Shown: piece after piece, positions 29,948-39,190 of the stretch | How positions within the stretch are numbered: the stretch's first letter is position 1 | How the letters are laid out: each line of letters opens with the position of its first letter | NCBI GenBank assembly: GCA_025210295.1 | Contig: JAOASC010000028.1 | Span: forward strand, 124,001 to 188,000 | Source: Flavobacteriales bacterium | Lineage (GTDB): Bacteria > Bacteroidota > Bacteroidia > Flavobacteriales_D > Parvicellaceae | Reading direction: 5' to 3' | DNA: 64,000 nt | The notes under the pieces: model-generated | Told to the model about the DNA's origin: nothing | The model's database searches: none | What the model saw: the letters and a program-made list of their open reading frames with translations, nothing else | Made by a program: the position numbers and the translations under genes

Positions 29948-29973
29948 AAACTTTCAATAAAAAATGAAAGTTT
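29948..29973. promoter_or_regulatory. Palindromic operator, copy 2
   Basis: The same 9-8-9 inverted repeat AAACTTTCA / TGAAAGTTT as at 29371-29396, also preceded by AGTTTTT and followed by G. It lies 25 bp upstream of the GbsR start and 43 bp upstream of the divergent membrane gene, so it can serve both. Confidence 0.75.
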
Positions 29974-30015
29974 GTTTTGGAAATTTATATATATTGTTTC
30001 CCAAAGCTTTATTCC

Positions 30016-30744
30016 ATGCATAAAATCACCCTTAAATTTTTGTTGACCAATATCTTGACAGCTGTGTTTTTAATTCTCAATACGCAAGATTGGGTGATTA
30101 AATACGATGAGGTAATGCATCAAGAAAATGTTGGCTTAGGAATTGGTTTATTAATCTTTTTTGTGTTGGGCTTTTTGGTAAGAGTAAAGATGGCTTATAG
30201 TTCAGCTTATAATGCCCAAAAGAATATTTCAAAATTTGAACGTTTTTTTATAGGCGTTCTTTTATTGTTTGCTTTAACTTCAACCATGAACTTTTCTTTC
30301 ATATCAACGAATAATATTTTTGGAGATATAGAAGCTAATGAAGGTTTCAAAACATACTTAAGTATGACGTTGATTATCATATCAGTTTTGTTATTAATTG
30401 CAGAAGCAATGATCCTATTTGTTGAGGATAAAGCTGAATTAAAGCCTCCTAAACATGAAAAAGCCTATAATAGATTATATCAATATTATGTGAGTATTGG
30501 AATTGCTTTAAGTTGGAACATAATGATGATTGGCAATAGTCAAGGATTATCGTTTGATATGCCTGATTTTTGGCCAGAACTATTTGCGAATATAGCACTT
30601 GTGGTGATGTTAGTATTACCGTTTCAACGCTTTTTTTGGTACGAAATATTTAGTGCATCAAAAACATTGAAAGATCAATTCATCGTGTTTAGTTCACTAT
30701 TAATTGTTATTGCTTCAGCTGTAGTACCGTTGTTTTTTGTGTAA
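30016..30744 (+). CDS. Hypothetical seven-helix-like membrane protein
   Basis: 242 residues from the ATG at 30016 (a TTG at 29977 would start right after the operator and is less likely). About six or seven membrane helices, beginning with KFLLTNILTAVFLILNTQ. No family recognised. Divergent from gbsR and sharing the second operator, so it probably belongs to the same regulon. Convergent with the ABC exporter, with two bases between stop codons. Confidence 0.6.
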   Translation: MHKITLKFLLTNILTAVFLILNTQDWVIKYDEVMHQENVGLGIGLLIFFVLGFLVRVKMAYSSAYNAQKNISKFERFFIGVLLLFALTSTMNFSFISTNNIFGDIEANEGFKTYLSMTLIIISVLLLIAEAMILFVEDKAELKPPKHEKAYNRLYQYYVSIGIALSWNIMMIGNSQGLSFDMPDFWPELFANIALVVMLVLPFQRFFWYEIFSASKTLKDQFIVFSSLLIVIASAVVPLFFV

Positions 30745-30746
30745 TA

Positions 30747-32546
30747 TCACCCCAACTGTATCGAAGATAAATTGGCATAAACACCTCCATGTTTAACCAA
30801 TTCATCGTGCGTTCCTGATTCTACCAATCTACCTTGTTCCAACACGATAATTTTATCCGCATTTTTAATGGTTGATAAGCGATGTGCAATTACAAAAGTT
30901 GTACGCCCTTCCATTAAACGGTCCAAAGCTTCTTGTACCAGTTGTTCTGATTCAGAATCTAAGGAACTAGTAGCTTCATCCAGTATCAAAATTTTAGGGT
31001 TTTTTAAGACCGCTCTGGCAATAGCAATACGTTGTTTTTGTCCTCCAGAAAGTTGAATTCCACGGTCTCCAACTAAAGTATCAAACCCATCAGGGAATGC
31101 ATTAACAAAATCAAAAGCATTAGCACTTTTAGCAGCCTCATCTATTTCTTCATCAGTAGCAGCTACGTTACCGTAAGCTATATTCTCTCGAATTGTGCCA
31201 GCAAAAAGAATAACATCTTGAGGTACAATAGCCATATTAGAACGCAAACTCTGGATATCATATTGGTTAGCATTGATGCCATCAAAAAGTATAGCGCCGC
31301 TACTAGGATGATAAAAACGGAGTAATAAAGATGATAAAGTAGACTTTCCTGCACCAGACGGGCCAACAATAGCAATACTTTGCCCTGAATGTACATTCAA
31401 ATTAAGCTCTTTTAAAACTTGAACATCTTTTCTTGTTTCATAAAAGAAGCCTACGTTTTCAAAGCTTACATTACCTTTTAATGCTGTTGTTATTCCATTT
31501 TCAACACTGGTTTCCTCATCTTGGTAGATGATGTCCATTAACCGTTCAGTTGCTCCAATCGCTTTTTGAATAGCACCTAATAAAGTTCCTATTCCGCCAA
31601 ATGATGCCCCTAAGAATACGGTAAATAGAATGAAGCGCATAAACTCTTCCATCTCCAGTTCTCCAGTTTGTAACAATAAAACTCCTTGCCAGATGACAAT
31701 ACTTACTGCGCCAAACATCCCTACAATAATAAAGCTCGCAAATAAGCCTCTCCAAATGGCACTTTTGATGGATAAAGTTTTAATCGTTTCATTGTAAGTA
31801 CCATATCGAACCATTTCGTAGGATTCATTGGCAAAAGCTTTAACATTTTTAATCCCTGTTAGTACTTCTCCTAAAATAGAATTAGATTCTGCAGCTGCAT
31901 CTTGAGCTTGTTTAGATAAACGTTTGATTGCTTTTCCAAAAATAATGGTAAGAATTAGTACTACTGGTACAATAGATAACATGATGACTGCCAGCTTTGG
32001 CGATGTATAAGCAATCACGGTAGTAGAAAAAATAACCGTTAGCCATTGCCTGATAAATTCGGCAAGAGTCGTCATTAAGAGTTCTTGTAATAAATTAATA
32101 TCAGTAGCAATTCTACTAGATAATTCTCCAACTTTACTTTTATCAAAAAAAGAAATAGGGGAGTGTATTAGTTTATTAAAAGCTTGATTTCTAAGATCTC
32201 TTAATGTTTTTTCAGTTACAATACTAAAGAGATAAATCCTAAAAAAACTAAAGATGGCATTTGCAATAAAAACCCCAAATAAAAGGTACATTACCAGATT
32301 AGTATCTTCAAATTCTTTCCAATCAACATTGGCATCAATTTGACTTGGATCTTTTGTGCCAAAGAGTTCGCCAACTAAATATGGAAACCCCATTGAGGTG
32401 ATGCTAGAAAGAATCAGGAATATAATCCCAATGAAGAAAACTCCTTTGTATGGAGAAATAAACTTAAAAACCCGCATTGCTCTTTTGTAGGCACCTTTTT
32501 CAAGTTTAACTTTTTTTTCATCTTTATTTCTACCGAATCTTGCCAT
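30747..32546 (-). CDS. ABC transporter, fused permease-ATPase (MsbA/exporter type)
   Basis: 599 residues: six membrane helices (residues ~35-320) then a C-terminal ATPase with Walker A VGPSGAGKST, Q-loop, signature LSGGQKQRIAIARA, Walker B ILILDEATSSLD and the H-switch FVIAHRLST. Half-transporter that would work as a homodimer exporting lipids, peptides or drugs; the substrate cannot be inferred. Monocistronic here. Confidence 0.9.
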   Translation of the reverse strand: MARFGRNKDEKKVKLEKGAYKRAMRVFKFISPYKGVFFIGIIFLILSSITSMGFPYLVGELFGTKDPSQIDANVDWKEFEDTNLVMYLLFGVFIANAIFSFFRIYLFSIVTEKTLRDLRNQAFNKLIHSPISFFDKSKVGELSSRIATDINLLQELLMTTLAEFIRQWLTVIFSTTVIAYTSPKLAVIMLSIVPVVLILTIIFGKAIKRLSKQAQDAAAESNSILGEVLTGIKNVKAFANESYEMVRYGTYNETIKTLSIKSAIWRGLFASFIIVGMFGAVSIVIWQGVLLLQTGELEMEEFMRFILFTVFLGASFGGIGTLLGAIQKAIGATERLMDIIYQDEETSVENGITTALKGNVSFENVGFFYETRKDVQVLKELNLNVHSGQSIAIVGPSGAGKSTLSSLLLRFYHPSSGAILFDGINANQYDIQSLRSNMAIVPQDVILFAGTIRENIAYGNVAATDEEIDEAAKSANAFDFVNAFPDGFDTLVGDRGIQLSGGQKQRIAIARAVLKNPKILILDEATSSLDSESEQLVQEALDRLMEGRTTFVIAHRLSTIKNADKIIVLEQGRLVESGTHDELVKHGGVYANLSSIQLG

Positions 32547-32574
32547 TTATAGTTGTCAATTTAGAACAAATATA

Positions 32575-32619
32575 AAAACAAAAATGGCCTATTTAATGAA
32601 TATCATCAAATAAGCCATT
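32575..32619 (-). terminator. Terminator of the envelope operon
   Basis: An inverted repeat of about 17 positions with two G-U-type mismatches (32583-32599 with 32603-32619) followed on the minus strand by TTTTTGTTTTTAT. It lies ~20 bp after the stop of the outer-membrane protein gene. Confidence 0.75.
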
Positions 32620-32639
32620 GAATCTGAGCAAAATTATCA

Positions 32640-33263
32640 TTACCATTTAGGTAAGAAGTAGTTGTATTGTAATGTGATTCCTGCATTTAGACCACTTAAA
32701 TTTGAAGCTTCAGTATTGTATAGGTTAACTCCATTAGCTAATCCATAACCAATATTAGCTCCAATTTTTATGTTTTCATTAGCAACAAAGAAGAGCTTAG
32801 CTCCAATTTGTGTGTTTAGGAAATTGTCTTCTAAATTCATTCCTATCTCAGGTAAAAATAATGAATTTCCTTCATAGGTGTATTTTACAAAGCTTTGGTT
32901 AAAATATGGCATAATGCTAAAATGCTCATGTAAGGGAACTTCATAGCCCAATTCTATTCCAAAAGAACGGTATTTTAGATCAGCATTAATCCCTAAATCA
33001 CTAACAGAATCAGAAAATAGCCTTGAAGTACTTCCTTTTCCACCAAAGTAACTTAACCCTATGTGAAACTGTTCGGAAAAATGCATTCCTCCACCAACTC
33101 CAAAATTGTAGGTTTGATCAAAAGGAGATAAAGAATTAATGTTGAGGTTTCCATAAAACCCTTTTCTGACATCGTGGTCTTCTACTGAAGAACGATCTGT
33201 ATGTTGTGCAAAAGCAAATGTTGTGCTGAAAGCAACTGCGGCTAATATGATTAGTTTTTTCAT
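32640..33263 (-). CDS. Outer-membrane beta-barrel protein
   Basis: 207 residues with a signal peptide ending FAFAQ. Alternating amphipathic strands (FNFGVGGGMHF-type, IGLSYFGG, FGIELGYEVPL, INAGITLQYNYF) and a terminal aromatic residue fit an eight-stranded outer-membrane barrel. Last gene of the envelope operon; its start overlaps the COG3014 gene by 4 bp. Confidence 0.7.
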   Translation of the reverse strand: MKKLIILAAVAFSTTFAFAQHTDRSSVEDHDVRKGFYGNLNINSLSPFDQTYNFGVGGGMHFSEQFHIGLSYFGGKGSTSRLFSDSVSDLGINADLKYRSFGIELGYEVPLHEHFSIMPYFNQSFVKYTYEGNSLFLPEIGMNLEDNFLNTQIGAKLFFVANENIKIGANIGYGLANGVNLYNTEASNLSGLNAGITLQYNYFLPKW

Positions 33264-34699
33264 GGTGATATGGTGTTAAGTGTTAGTGAATCGTTTAGTG
33301 GCAGTAAAGAAGAATTGTTAGAAAGTATTCGATCTGGTGTGAAAACGTTTTTAAATTGTAGATGATTACCTTTACTTACTACCGGTATTTCTATTGTTTC
33401 TTTTTGGTTAAATTGGTTCATTAATGTGATTTGAATCAAGTTTGTATCAGGTTGAGTTAGTGGAACTCTACTATAGTTGATTAAACTAGGTAGTGATTGC
33501 CAATTTCTTGTATCTGCTTGTTCGGTTATAAAGCCAATACCCTCAAGAACCATGCCGAGAGCCTCTGTTGTTGAGTCGCTCTTTAAAGCTTGTTGCGCGA
33601 GCTTGTTAATGGCTAATTTGGTAAGATGTGTTCCTAAGTCTTTCATAAAACGATCTTGCAAAGATTGTTCGGCAACTTGATTAATATTCTCTACTGGGGC
33701 TAACTGTTTATGAATGTCTACACCGTTGACTTCAATAGTGCTATAATTAGGTTGATAATAAGGCGTGGTATGACGGTATTTTGGCATGGCGACACGTATA
33801 GCTGTTAAATTGGATAATGAATTATTGTTGGGATTACCCAAGAATGGGATTTCCATTGTCTGTTCATCATCAACAAAATAAAAGCCACCTACTCCTCCAA
33901 CTAGGCTGAAAATATAGTTTTTTTCTACTTTAAAAGGAGCTTGCCCATTTTCCCAGTATAGAATAACCTCTCCATACGGGGTAGCATTGGGTGTATATTT
34001 AATATTAAATTCTTTTTCATAACGATTCAACTCACTATATAAGCCACTTAAGTAAGCAGTTTTTAAAATGTCTATTTTTAATTGGTTTGGAGCGGTTTCT
34101 CCCAGTTTATGAAAGTCTTCAGTATAAGCTTCATAAGCATTTCTATAGGCAATAAAAGCATTGTTATATTCATAGGATTTTTCATAAATTTGCCCCATTA
34201 AAAGGTGTCCAAAAGCATCTTTATTGTATTTTTTCTTTCCTTTTTCACTCAACTCCATTTCCTTTAAGTTCATTCTTCTTGCTTCGACTAAAGCATCTTC
34301 AGTTTGATTTAAATAAGAATAGTTTAAAGCTTTGTAGTAATGTATAAGAATTTTCTCAAAATCTTCTGCTCGGTATTTTTTTGCGTTAGAATTTACCAAA
34401 ACACTTGCCGCGAAGTCAGCAAGTGAATTTTGATAATCCATTAAGTCATCTGCGTAATTCAAATGCTTATTACTTTCTTGGTATTGCCCTTGTAAATGAA
34501 ACAAACGTCCTAATTCCAAATGGTATAAAAGCGTATTTTTTTTGCGTTTCAAAAATTTATTTCCTGCTGTTAAGTTTAAGGCCGTCTGATAATCATAATT
34601 TCTGATAGCCTGCTGTGTATCCAAACTTTTCTCGTGATAAGTTTTACAAGAGAGTAGGAGTATAGGTATAATCAATATGTAAATTGATACTCTTATCAT
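33260..34699 (-). CDS. COG3014-like lipoprotein with TPR-type helices
   Basis: 479 residues. Lipobox ILLLSC with Cys18 followed by KTYHEK. N-terminal half has TPR-like helical pairs (LGRLFHLQGQYQESNKHLNYA, then LLMGQIYEKSYEYNNAFIAYRNAYEAY, cited in parts), and the C-terminal half is mixed with VGGVGGFYFVDDEQ and RVAMPKYR motifs as in COG3014 proteins. Function is unknown; the family is often encoded with LpoB-like lipoproteins, as here, so a role in envelope or peptidoglycan synthesis is inferred. Confidence 0.7.
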   Translation of the reverse strand: MIRVSIYILIIPILLLSCKTYHEKSLDTQQAIRNYDYQTALNLTAGNKFLKRKKNTLLYHLELGRLFHLQGQYQESNKHLNYADDLMDYQNSLADFAASVLVNSNAKKYRAEDFEKILIHYYKALNYSYLNQTEDALVEARRMNLKEMELSEKGKKKYNKDAFGHLLMGQIYEKSYEYNNAFIAYRNAYEAYTEDFHKLGETAPNQLKIDILKTAYLSGLYSELNRYEKEFNIKYTPNATPYGEVILYWENGQAPFKVEKNYIFSLVGGVGGFYFVDDEQTMEIPFLGNPNNNSLSNLTAIRVAMPKYRHTTPYYQPNYSTIEVNGVDIHKQLAPVENINQVAEQSLQDRFMKDLGTHLTKLAINKLAQQALKSDSTTEALGMVLEGIGFITEQADTRNWQSLPSLINYSRVPLTQPDTNLIQITLMNQFNQKETIEIPVVSKGNHLQFKNVFTPDRILSNNSSLLPLNDSLTLNTISP

Positions 34700-34718
34700 A
34701 GAAACTGATAATGCGTAA

Positions 34719-35054
34719 TTATAGCAGTAAGTGAATTTTAGATTGGTCTTTCCATTTAGATTGATGGTGGTATTTTACAAAATATATTTTTAAATCAGCT
34801 TGATGAGCATATTCTGTAAAGAATACTTTTTTATCAGCTTGATGGGCATATTCTGTAAAAAACCACAACCCCTTATTTCCTTTTACTTGATGCGAGTAAG
34901 CTACTTTGTATACTAATAGATCTGCTTGATGTTCATGATCTACAACAAAAACTTTGGTAGTTGCTTGGTGACTGTATTGCGTAGAAAATACGTTTTGCGC
35001 ATTCACAAAAACACTACTGATCAATAAGAAAGTCAGGATAAGAAAAACTTTCAT
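34719..35054 (-). CDS. DUF6150-like repeat protein, exported
   Basis: 111 residues. Signal peptide ending VFVNAQ, then six short repeats built on an aromatic-x-H-Q-A-D pattern (YSHQA, HEHQAD, YSHQV, YAHQAD, YAHQAD, YHHQS) each followed by a K-x-x-x-hydrophobic strand, about 14-20 residues apart. This is the DUF6150 pattern, a small Bacteroidetes-type family. Abuts the LpoB gene with no spacer. Function unknown. Confidence 0.65.
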   Translation of the reverse strand: MKVFLILTFLLISSVFVNAQNVFSTQYSHQATTKVFVVDHEHQADLLVYKVAYSHQVKGNKGLWFFTEYAHQADKKVFFTEYAHQADLKIYFVKYHHQSKWKDQSKIHLLL

Positions 35055-35648
35055 TTATCGTTTAATAAACTTTTTGATTTTCTCTTCTCCAACCCAAACA
35101 ATTTCATTGGTTTGTATGTTTGTTAATTCCAGGTTAATCTGATATAAAACCACTCTTTTTTTATCAATTTGATCAACAATAGAATTGATATCTCCTTGTA
35201 GCATAAAATCTGCACCAACTTCCAATCCCCATTTTTTCATGGTAGATACAGAGGCATTATCTTGTTGATCAGCACGCTCTAAACGTAATTGCTCTCTTTT
35301 TTCTCCTCCTTGAACAATTCTTACTTTTTGATCTAGGATAAGGTTACGTTCAATATCTTTGATAAAGGTTTCAGCTTCGATATGTTCATGAGATTTGTTT
35401 TTAACAAAACCAACAATCATCACTGGTTTATTCCCATTATTAGCTTGCAAGAAATCTGCTAACCATTGTTCTGAAGTCATTTGTTTGGTTAACTTTTCAG
35501 AAGTCAACTTAGAATCGGTGTCGTTCCATTTTCCACTTAAGTCAATTTGTTCGTCAATATCCACTCGTGTTACTTTTCTAGAACAACTGGCAATCGCTGT
35601 TCCTAATACTAAAAGTAAAATAACTGTTTTGATGTTAAATAGTTTCAT
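35055..35648 (-). CDS. LpoB-like penicillin-binding protein activator lipoprotein
   Basis: 197 residues. Lipobox TAIASC with Cys22 then SRKVTRVD. The LpoB-type core has DLSGKWNDTDS, KPVMIVGFVKNKSHEHI, GADFMLQGDINSI and NEIVWVGEEKIKKFIKR. Family knowledge: LpoB binds and activates a bifunctional PBP in gammaproteobacteria; orthologues are common in Bacteroidetes with uncertain partners. Lies between the two small basic exported proteins and the DUF6150 and COG3014 genes, an envelope operon. Confidence 0.8.
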   Translation of the reverse strand: MKLFNIKTVILLLVLGTAIASCSRKVTRVDIDEQIDLSGKWNDTDSKLTSEKLTKQMTSEQWLADFLQANNGNKPVMIVGFVKNKSHEHIEAETFIKDIERNLILDQKVRIVQGGEKREQLRLERADQQDNASVSTMKKWGLEVGADFMLQGDINSIVDQIDKKRVVLYQINLELTNIQTNEIVWVGEEKIKKFIKR

Positions 35649-35674
35649 GATTTATATTTTTATAAGATGTTTTA

Positions 35675-36112
35675 TTAATTGAATAAATAAAGTAAGGTTC
35701 CTAAAATAAGTAAGTCGTTACTAATTCCATAATGGTACCCATTCCCATAGCCATAAGAACCATAGTAAGGGTTGTTATAATTGTAATTGTCGTAATTGTT
35801 ATAGTAATAGGGATTATATCCTCTTCTATATCGGTATCTACGATTTTGGTTATTAGCCTCTATTCGCATTTTTCTTAATTCATGCTTTCTGGCTTTTTTT
35901 AGGTCTTTTTGTTTTTGTTTTTCTTCTGCCCAATCTACCACTTCATATACGTCGTGTATGGTAGTACTCATAAAAACATGTGAAGAATCTTTCATAGATA
36001 AGTATTTATCCATGCTTCTTTTATAGTTAGGGTTTTGATCTGGCTCTGTTTGTGAAAAAAAGGTCGATACTCCCCCTAAAATTAATGCGATAAAAAGTAA
36101 AAGTGATTTCAT
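35675..36112 (-). CDS. Small basic exported protein, tandem paralogue 2
   Basis: 145 residues with a signal peptide (residues 1-20, VSTFFSQ). Middle: a highly basic ARKHELRKMRIE helix also found in the next gene upstream. C-terminus: Tyr/Asn/Gly-rich tract (PYYYNNYDNYNYNNPYYG-type) of low complexity followed by a short hydrophobic end. Likely periplasmic or surface-associated; function unknown. Upstream neighbour is its paralogue, 10 bp away. Confidence 0.6.
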   Translation of the reverse strand: MKSLLLFIALILGGVSTFFSQTEPDQNPNYKRSMDKYLSMKDSSHVFMSTTIHDVYEVVDWAEEKQKQKDLKKARKHELRKMRIEANNQNRRYRYRRGYNPYYYNNYDNYNYNNPYYGSYGYGNGYHYGISNDLLILGTLLYLFN

Positions 36113-36122
36113 AACTAATTGA

Positions 36123-36446
36123 TTAATAAAGATAATAAGGTGTATAATAAGGGTTGAAGAAAGGATTCATTCTTCTGTTTTGAGCTCTTTGTTCAATTCT
36201 CATCTTTCTCAACTCATGTTTACGAGCAGCTTTTAATTCTTTTTGCTTAGCTTTCTCTTCTCTCCAATCTTTTACTTCATAGGTATCATGAATGGTAATA
36301 CTTTGTTGATTTTCAGCAGTCGCACTTAACGTTTCGTATTTAGTTAAACTTTTTCTATAATTAGGATTTTGATCAGAATTATTTTGAGCAAACAAAGTTG
36401 ATGATGCTCCTAGAACAATTAGTATGGTATAAACAATGCTTTTCAT
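36123..36446 (-). CDS. Small basic exported protein, tandem paralogue 1
   Basis: 107 residues. Signal peptide ends SSTLFAQ; then motifs DQNPNYRKSL, ITIHDTYEVKDW and ARKHELRKMRIE, all shared with the neighbouring gene, so the two are tandem duplicates that differ in their Tyr-rich C-termini. Probable first gene of the six-gene envelope operon. Confidence 0.6.
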   Translation of the reverse strand: MKSIVYTILIVLGASSTLFAQNNSDQNPNYRKSLTKYETLSATAENQQSITIHDTYEVKDWREEKAKQKELKAARKHELRKMRIEQRAQNRRMNPFFNPYYTPYYLY

Positions 36447-36523
36447 AATGATTATTTTATAATTACTCTATTACAAACAATCACCGTGCCAAAATTAACA
36501 AATATTTAAGTTTTGGCTCAAAT

Positions 36524-36557
36524 AAAAAGCCACTTCTAGTAATTGAAGTGGCTTTTT
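36524..36557 (-). terminator. Terminator of the acyl-CoA carboxylase gene
   Basis: A 13-bp perfect stem (36524-36536 with 36545-36557, 8-nt loop) whose outer arms are A/T runs giving a T-tract on either strand. It lies 6 bp after the stop codon of the carboxylase gene. Confidence 0.9.
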
Positions 36558-36563
36558 AATGAT

Positions 36564-38105
36564 TTATAATGGAATGTTTCCGTGTTTTTTCTTGGGTAAC
36601 GTTACTGCTTTCTTTTCTAACATTTTAAATGCTCGAATTAGCTTTTTTCGCGTATCTTCAGGTTTGATTACTTCATCTACATACCCTCTTGAAGCAGCAT
36701 TGTATGGATTGGCAAAAAGCTCTGAGTATTCAGCTTCTTTTTCTTTCCATTTTTCTTCAGGATTATCAGCAGATTTTATTTCGTTTTTAAAGATAATTTC
36801 AGCTGCTCCTTTTGCTCCCATTACTGCAATTTCAGCAGTTGGCCAAGCATAGTTCATATCAGCTCCAATATGCTTAGAGTTCATTACATCATAAGCACCT
36901 CCGTATGCTTTACGAGTAATTACTGTAATCCTAGGAACAGTAGCTTCACTGAATGCATATAACAATTTAGCCCCATTAGTGATAATGGCATTCCATTCTT
37001 GGTCAGTTCCTGGTAAGAAACCTGGTACATCTTCTAAAACCAATAAAGGAATATTAAAAGAGTCACAAAAACGAACAAATCGACCACCTTTTTTAGAAGC
37101 TTCTACATCTAAAACTCCTGCAAGCATAGATGGTTGATTAGCAACAATACCAATAGAACGCCCAGCTAAACGAGCAAAACCAACAACAATATTTTCAGCA
37201 TAGTCTTTATGTACTTCAAAGAAAGAGTCTGTATCAATAATACCGTCAATAACCTCTTTAATATCATAAGGTTGATTAGGGTTATCTGGAATTATAGAGT
37301 TTAAAACATCTCTTTTCTCGTCTACATTCATATCGTAAGGTAAAACTGGAGGTTTTTCTTCACAGTTTTGTGGTACGTATGATAACAGCTTTTTGATGTT
37401 TGTAATAGCTTCAATTTCGTTGGCACATGCAAAATGCGTAACACCAGATTTAGATGAGTGTGTTGTAGCGCCTCCAAGTTCTTCAGCAGTTACTTCTTCG
37501 TTGGTAACGGTTTTAACTACGTTTGGTCCTGTAACAAACATATATGAGGTGTTTTCTACCATCAAGATAAAGTCTGTTAAAGCTGGAGAATAAACTGCTC
37601 CACCAGCACAAGGTCCCATTATTCCAGAAATTTGTGGAATAACACCAGAAGAAAGTGTGTTTCTATAAAAAATATCAGCATAACCTCCTAATGAAACTAC
37701 GCCTTCTTGAATTCTAGCTCCACCACTATCATTTAAACCAATAACAGGTGCTCCATTCTCAATAGCCAAATCCATAATTCTACAGATTTTTTCAGCATGT
37801 GCTTCGGCTAAAGAACCTCCCATTACCGTAAAGTCTTGAGAGAATACATAAGTTAAACGTCCATTTACAGTTCCGTAACCTGTAACTACACCATCACCCA
37901 AAAATTTTGTTTTATCTAAACCAAAGTTGGTTGAACGGTGTGTAACAAAAGCTCCAATTTCTTCGAAAGAGCCTTTGTCCATTAAAAAGTGGATACGTTC
38001 TCTTGCAGTTAGTTTACCTTTTTTATGTTGAGATGCTATTCTCTTTTCGCCTCCTCCTAATTTCGATTCAGCTATTTTATTTTCTAATGTTTCTATCTTC
38101 GACAT
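36564..38105 (-). CDS. Acyl-CoA carboxylase beta subunit (propionyl-CoA carboxylase type)
   Basis: 513 residues from the ATG at 38105; a GTG two codons earlier overlaps a -7-like box. Carboxyltransferase motifs: [43 protein letters not shown], and [11 protein letters not shown] with [16 protein letters not shown]. This subunit moves CO2 from biotin to propionyl- or methylcrotonyl-CoA-type substrates in the cytoplasm. The alpha/biotin subunit is not adjacent. The motif order best fits PccB/MmdA; the precise substrate is not decided. Confidence 0.9.
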   Translation of the reverse strand: MSKIETLENKIAESKLGGGEKRIASQHKKGKLTARERIHFLMDKGSFEEIGAFVTHRSTNFGLDKTKFLGDGVVTGYGTVNGRLTYVFSQDFTVMGGSLAEAHAEKICRIMDLAIENGAPVIGLNDSGGARIQEGVVSLGGYADIFYRNTLSSGVIPQISGIMGPCAGGAVYSPALTDFILMVENTSYMFVTGPNVVKTVTNEEVTAEELGGATTHSSKSGVTHFACANEIEAITNIKKLLSYVPQNCEEKPPVLPYDMNVDEKRDVLNSIIPDNPNQPYDIKEVIDGIIDTDSFFEVHKDYAENIVVGFARLAGRSIGIVANQPSMLAGVLDVEASKKGGRFVRFCDSFNIPLLVLEDVPGFLPGTDQEWNAIITNGAKLLYAFSEATVPRITVITRKAYGGAYDVMNSKHIGADMNYAWPTAEIAVMGAKGAAEIIFKNEIKSADNPEEKWKEKEAEYSELFANPYNAASRGYVDEVIKPEDTRKKLIRAFKMLEKKAVTLPKKKHGNIPL

Positions 38106-38110
38106 AGTCA

Positions 38111-38118
38111 CAAATTTA
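38111..38118 (-). promoter_or_regulatory. Candidate -7 box for the carboxylase gene
   Basis: TAAATTTG on the minus strand matches TAnnTTTG; it ends only 5 bp before the ATG at 38105, which would give a nearly leaderless transcript. No clear -33 element. Confidence 0.4.
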
Positions 38119-38180
38119 ATGATTAAATTTTATTTTTAGAAAAATGAAGCTTTTAACTTTTATGCAATTTTAAACTATAA

Positions 38181-39028
38181 TTATTTGTAAATTTTACTTT
38201 GTTTTTTATTCTCCAAATAGTCAAGTTTACCAAAGGCGTATTTTTTGTATACTTTCTTTCTAAATGTGTAAAAGTCAACTAATGTATCTTGTTTAATATA
38301 TCCATGGATTGGAATTGTTTGGGTGTTGGTTATCTTAGCATTTAAAATGTCAAAACATATTTTAAAATCAGTTGCTTGATAAGTATTAAAAGAATGTGTA
38401 CCAGGTTTTATATATAAGTAGGTATTGGGGTTAGTTTTTTTTGTTTGCTATATTCAGTTAATAAAAATTCGTAAGGAATACGTTTATCTTGAAATGTTGA
38501 ATAAAATAGAATTTTTTGATTGGTTATCGCATTATAATTTACATTTCTATAAAAGTTTTGGTGTTGTGGATATCCGTTAAAGACAATTAATCCGTCAAAG
38601 TAATTGGGGTGCTGGTAAAATAATTTAAAACTTCCTGTACCACCATCAGAGAATCCAGCAATAACTTTAGTATCGTAGGATTGTGAGGTAATGTAATCAG
38701 ATAAGAATTGAAAACAATATTGTAGGTTGGTTAACCAGTTTAAACTATCATTGGTTTGAGGAATAAGAACGTCAAACCCGTTGGCTATAGCTAAAGGGAT
38801 AAATGTATGATTGTTTTCTAATAATGTATTTAACTTTTTTAGTTCTGGAGCGCTTTTATAAATAGGGTTTTTAATTCCCCCATGTAAGAAAATTAAAATG
38901 TTTTTATTGTTTTTGTTTTTTAGGTGGTAAAATTTTTCTCACTGATAATTTATAATCGTTGTATCTATGTTCTGAGAAAAAGTCGTCTTAATAGATATAA
39001 AAATTAGTATAGATAGTAAATATTTCAT
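38181..39028 (-). pseudogene. Decayed alpha/beta-hydrolase (esterase) gene: one in-frame stop, one frameshift
   Basis: Reading the minus strand from the ATG at 39028 gives a signal peptide (MKYLLSILIFISI, TTFSQ), then TGA at 38939-38941 (codon 30, plausibly TGG before mutation, context NYQ-stop-EKFYHL). The same frame then runs on as a hydrolase: FLHGGI, GFSDGGTGSFK (nucleophile Ser in GxSxG), and FYSTFQDKRIP (acid Asp). After an eight-A run (38435-38442) the frame is lost, and the continuation in another frame gives KPGTHSF (candidate His) to a TAA at 38181-38183. One extra A would restore the frame, for ~282 residues. All three triad residues survive, so the decay is recent, or the two lesions are sequencing errors. 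Confidence 0.8.
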
Positions 39029-39154
39029 TTTTATGGGATGTATGATCATAATAATATACCTGTTCAATACTAAGAGACTATAAAGATATAACGCTGTTTT
39101 TATTGTGTTATAATAGGTTGGGGAATATAGGATCTCTAAATCATTAAATAAAAG

Positions 39155-39183
39155 GACCTCATTTAAATCACTTAAATGAGGTC
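39155..39183 (-). terminator. Terminator after the aminopeptidase P gene
   Basis: 12-bp perfect stem (39155-39166 with 39172-39183, loop of 5) within 8 bp of the aminopeptidase stop. T-tracts flank it on both strands, stronger on the plus strand. Confidence 0.75.
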
Positions 39184-39190
39184 TTTTTTA

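Noticed and set aside
31178..31396. Second minus-strand frame inside the ABC exporter
   Set aside because: Lies within the ATPase domain in another frame; no independent evidence.
36559..36852. Plus-strand frame antisense to the acyl-CoA carboxylase
   Set aside because: It overlaps a confidently coding minus-strand gene and has no recognisable motif or codon bias; a shadow frame.
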